Below are positions 26,407 through 26,838 of a stretch of 26,838 nucleotides of DNA, in pieces. A model generated the notes under the pieces. The model had not been told where the DNA came from and did no database searches. It saw only the letters and a list, made by a program, of their open reading frames with translations. Source of the DNA: Chara braunii (taxonomy: Eukaryota; Streptophyta; Charophyceae; Charales; Characeae). The first letter of the stretch is position 1. Every line of letters begins with the position of its first letter. Location: positions 1,085,999-1,112,836 of the forward strand of contig BFEA01000179.1 in NCBI GenBank assembly GCA_003427395.1. The letters run 5' to 3'. The position numbers and the translations under genes were made by a program.

Positions 26407-26838
26407 GCGGAGGGTTTGAAGCCCGATGACGCGAAGGTGGCCAACATTCGTGATTGGCCTCGTCCTTAGTCTGTAACTGAGATGAGTTTTTTTTTAGGGA
26501 TGACTGACTACTACCGTAACTTTGTTAAGAACTATAGCATAGTAGCCGCTCCTTTGACTGACCTGACCTACCTTGACACCCCATGGTAGTGGACAGACAG
26601 GTGTGAGGCTGCTTTAAAACATCTGAAGCATGCGTTGACGCATCATGAGATCTTGAAACTTCCTGATCCTGACAAGCCGTTCATAGTAACCACGGACGAC
26701 AGCCAATATGACATTGGTGTCGTGCTAGTGCAGCAGTAGGGGCCAAAGTTGAGGCCAGTGGAGTACATGTCCAAAAAGATGCCCTCTCAGAAGTTGGCTA
26801 AGTCCACCTATGAGGAGTTGTACGCGATCTATAAAGCG
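26407..26838 (+). pseudogene. pol of element B, part 3: RT connection and start of RNase H
   Basis: The frame resumes directly after insert D with AEGLKPDDAKVANIRDWPRP, a TAG at 26467-26469, SVTEMSFFLGMTDYYRNFVK, then NYSIVAAPLTDLTYLDTPW. A TAG at 26587-26589 follows, then CEAALKHLKHALTHHEILKL and PDPDKPFIVTTDDSQYDIGV. A third TAG lies at 26737-26739, then LRPVEYMSKKMPSQKLAKST. The RNase H start TTDDSQYDIG keeps the first catalytic Asp. All three stops are TAG and the frame is otherwise continuous to the window edge. The first stop lies where relatives commonly have Gln (RPQS). Confidence 0.92.

Larger units (their letters stand above)
8536..26838 (+). mobile_element. Element B: Ty3/gypsy retrotransposon, split by two insertions, truncated by window end
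   Basis: The element consists of a presumed 5' LTR, gag (9412-11285), a protease remnant and RT. The RT coding sequence is in three pieces that join in the expected protein order: up to 12189, 18544-18647, and 26407 onward. The first interruption is element C, the second is insert D. Nonsense codons in its reading frame are all TAG. The 3' LTR is beyond the window, so the left LTR border (TGTAACATGG) is inferred by analogy with element C. Confidence 0.85.

Overview
This is eukaryotic DNA built almost entirely from nested, decayed Ty3/gypsy-type LTR retrotransposons. The poly-T tracts, microsatellites, assembly gaps and chromodomain-bearing gypsy pol genes fit the nuclear genome of a green-lineage organism. 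The style recalls large charophyte (Chara-like) repeat landscapes, but that placement is only an impression. I found no convincing intact host gene.

Layout. (1) 1-379 is AT-rich and unassigned. (2) 380 to about 8500 is element A, a gypsy element whose leader plus gag occurs twice in tandem (units starting near 380 and 2386). Pol (PR-RT-RNase H-IN-chromodomain-like tail) follows to 7247, then a G-rich polypurine tract and a presumed 3' LTR with a TATA box. (3) 8536 to the window end is element B, a different gypsy family: presumed 5' LTR, gag (9412-11285), a protease remnant and RT. Its RT gene is split into three pieces (up to 12189, 18544-18647, and from 26407) by two later insertions. (4) 12190-18543 is element C, a chromovirus-type gypsy element inserted into the RT of B. 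It has two LTRs (471 and 442 bp), a CAAAG target duplication on both sides, a PBS, a PPT and a 629-N gap. Protease and integrase have lost catalytic residues. (5) 18648-26406 is insert D, 7.76 kb of unclassified DNA interrupting the same RT gene 100 bp further on, flanked by GCGG on both sides.

Insert D holds the most unusual material. At 22395-23120 there are seven hairpins with a near-constant 20-nt core inside stems whose sequence differs from copy to copy while both arms stay complementary. Next to them, at about 23404-23960, is an array of five ~122-bp repeats of two alternating subtypes, each carrying a small hairpin that also changes in compensated fashion. The minus strand at 24237-24668 encodes a recognisable fragment of a group II intron maturase, so part of D may be organellar. 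Other perfect hairpins are scattered through D.

Timing and decay. B was in place before C and D inserted into it. The LTRs of C differ at about 25 positions (counted by eye) plus one 29-bp indel. In-frame nonsense codons in all three elements are mostly TAG; in two cases in element A the sister gag copy has CAG at the same place.
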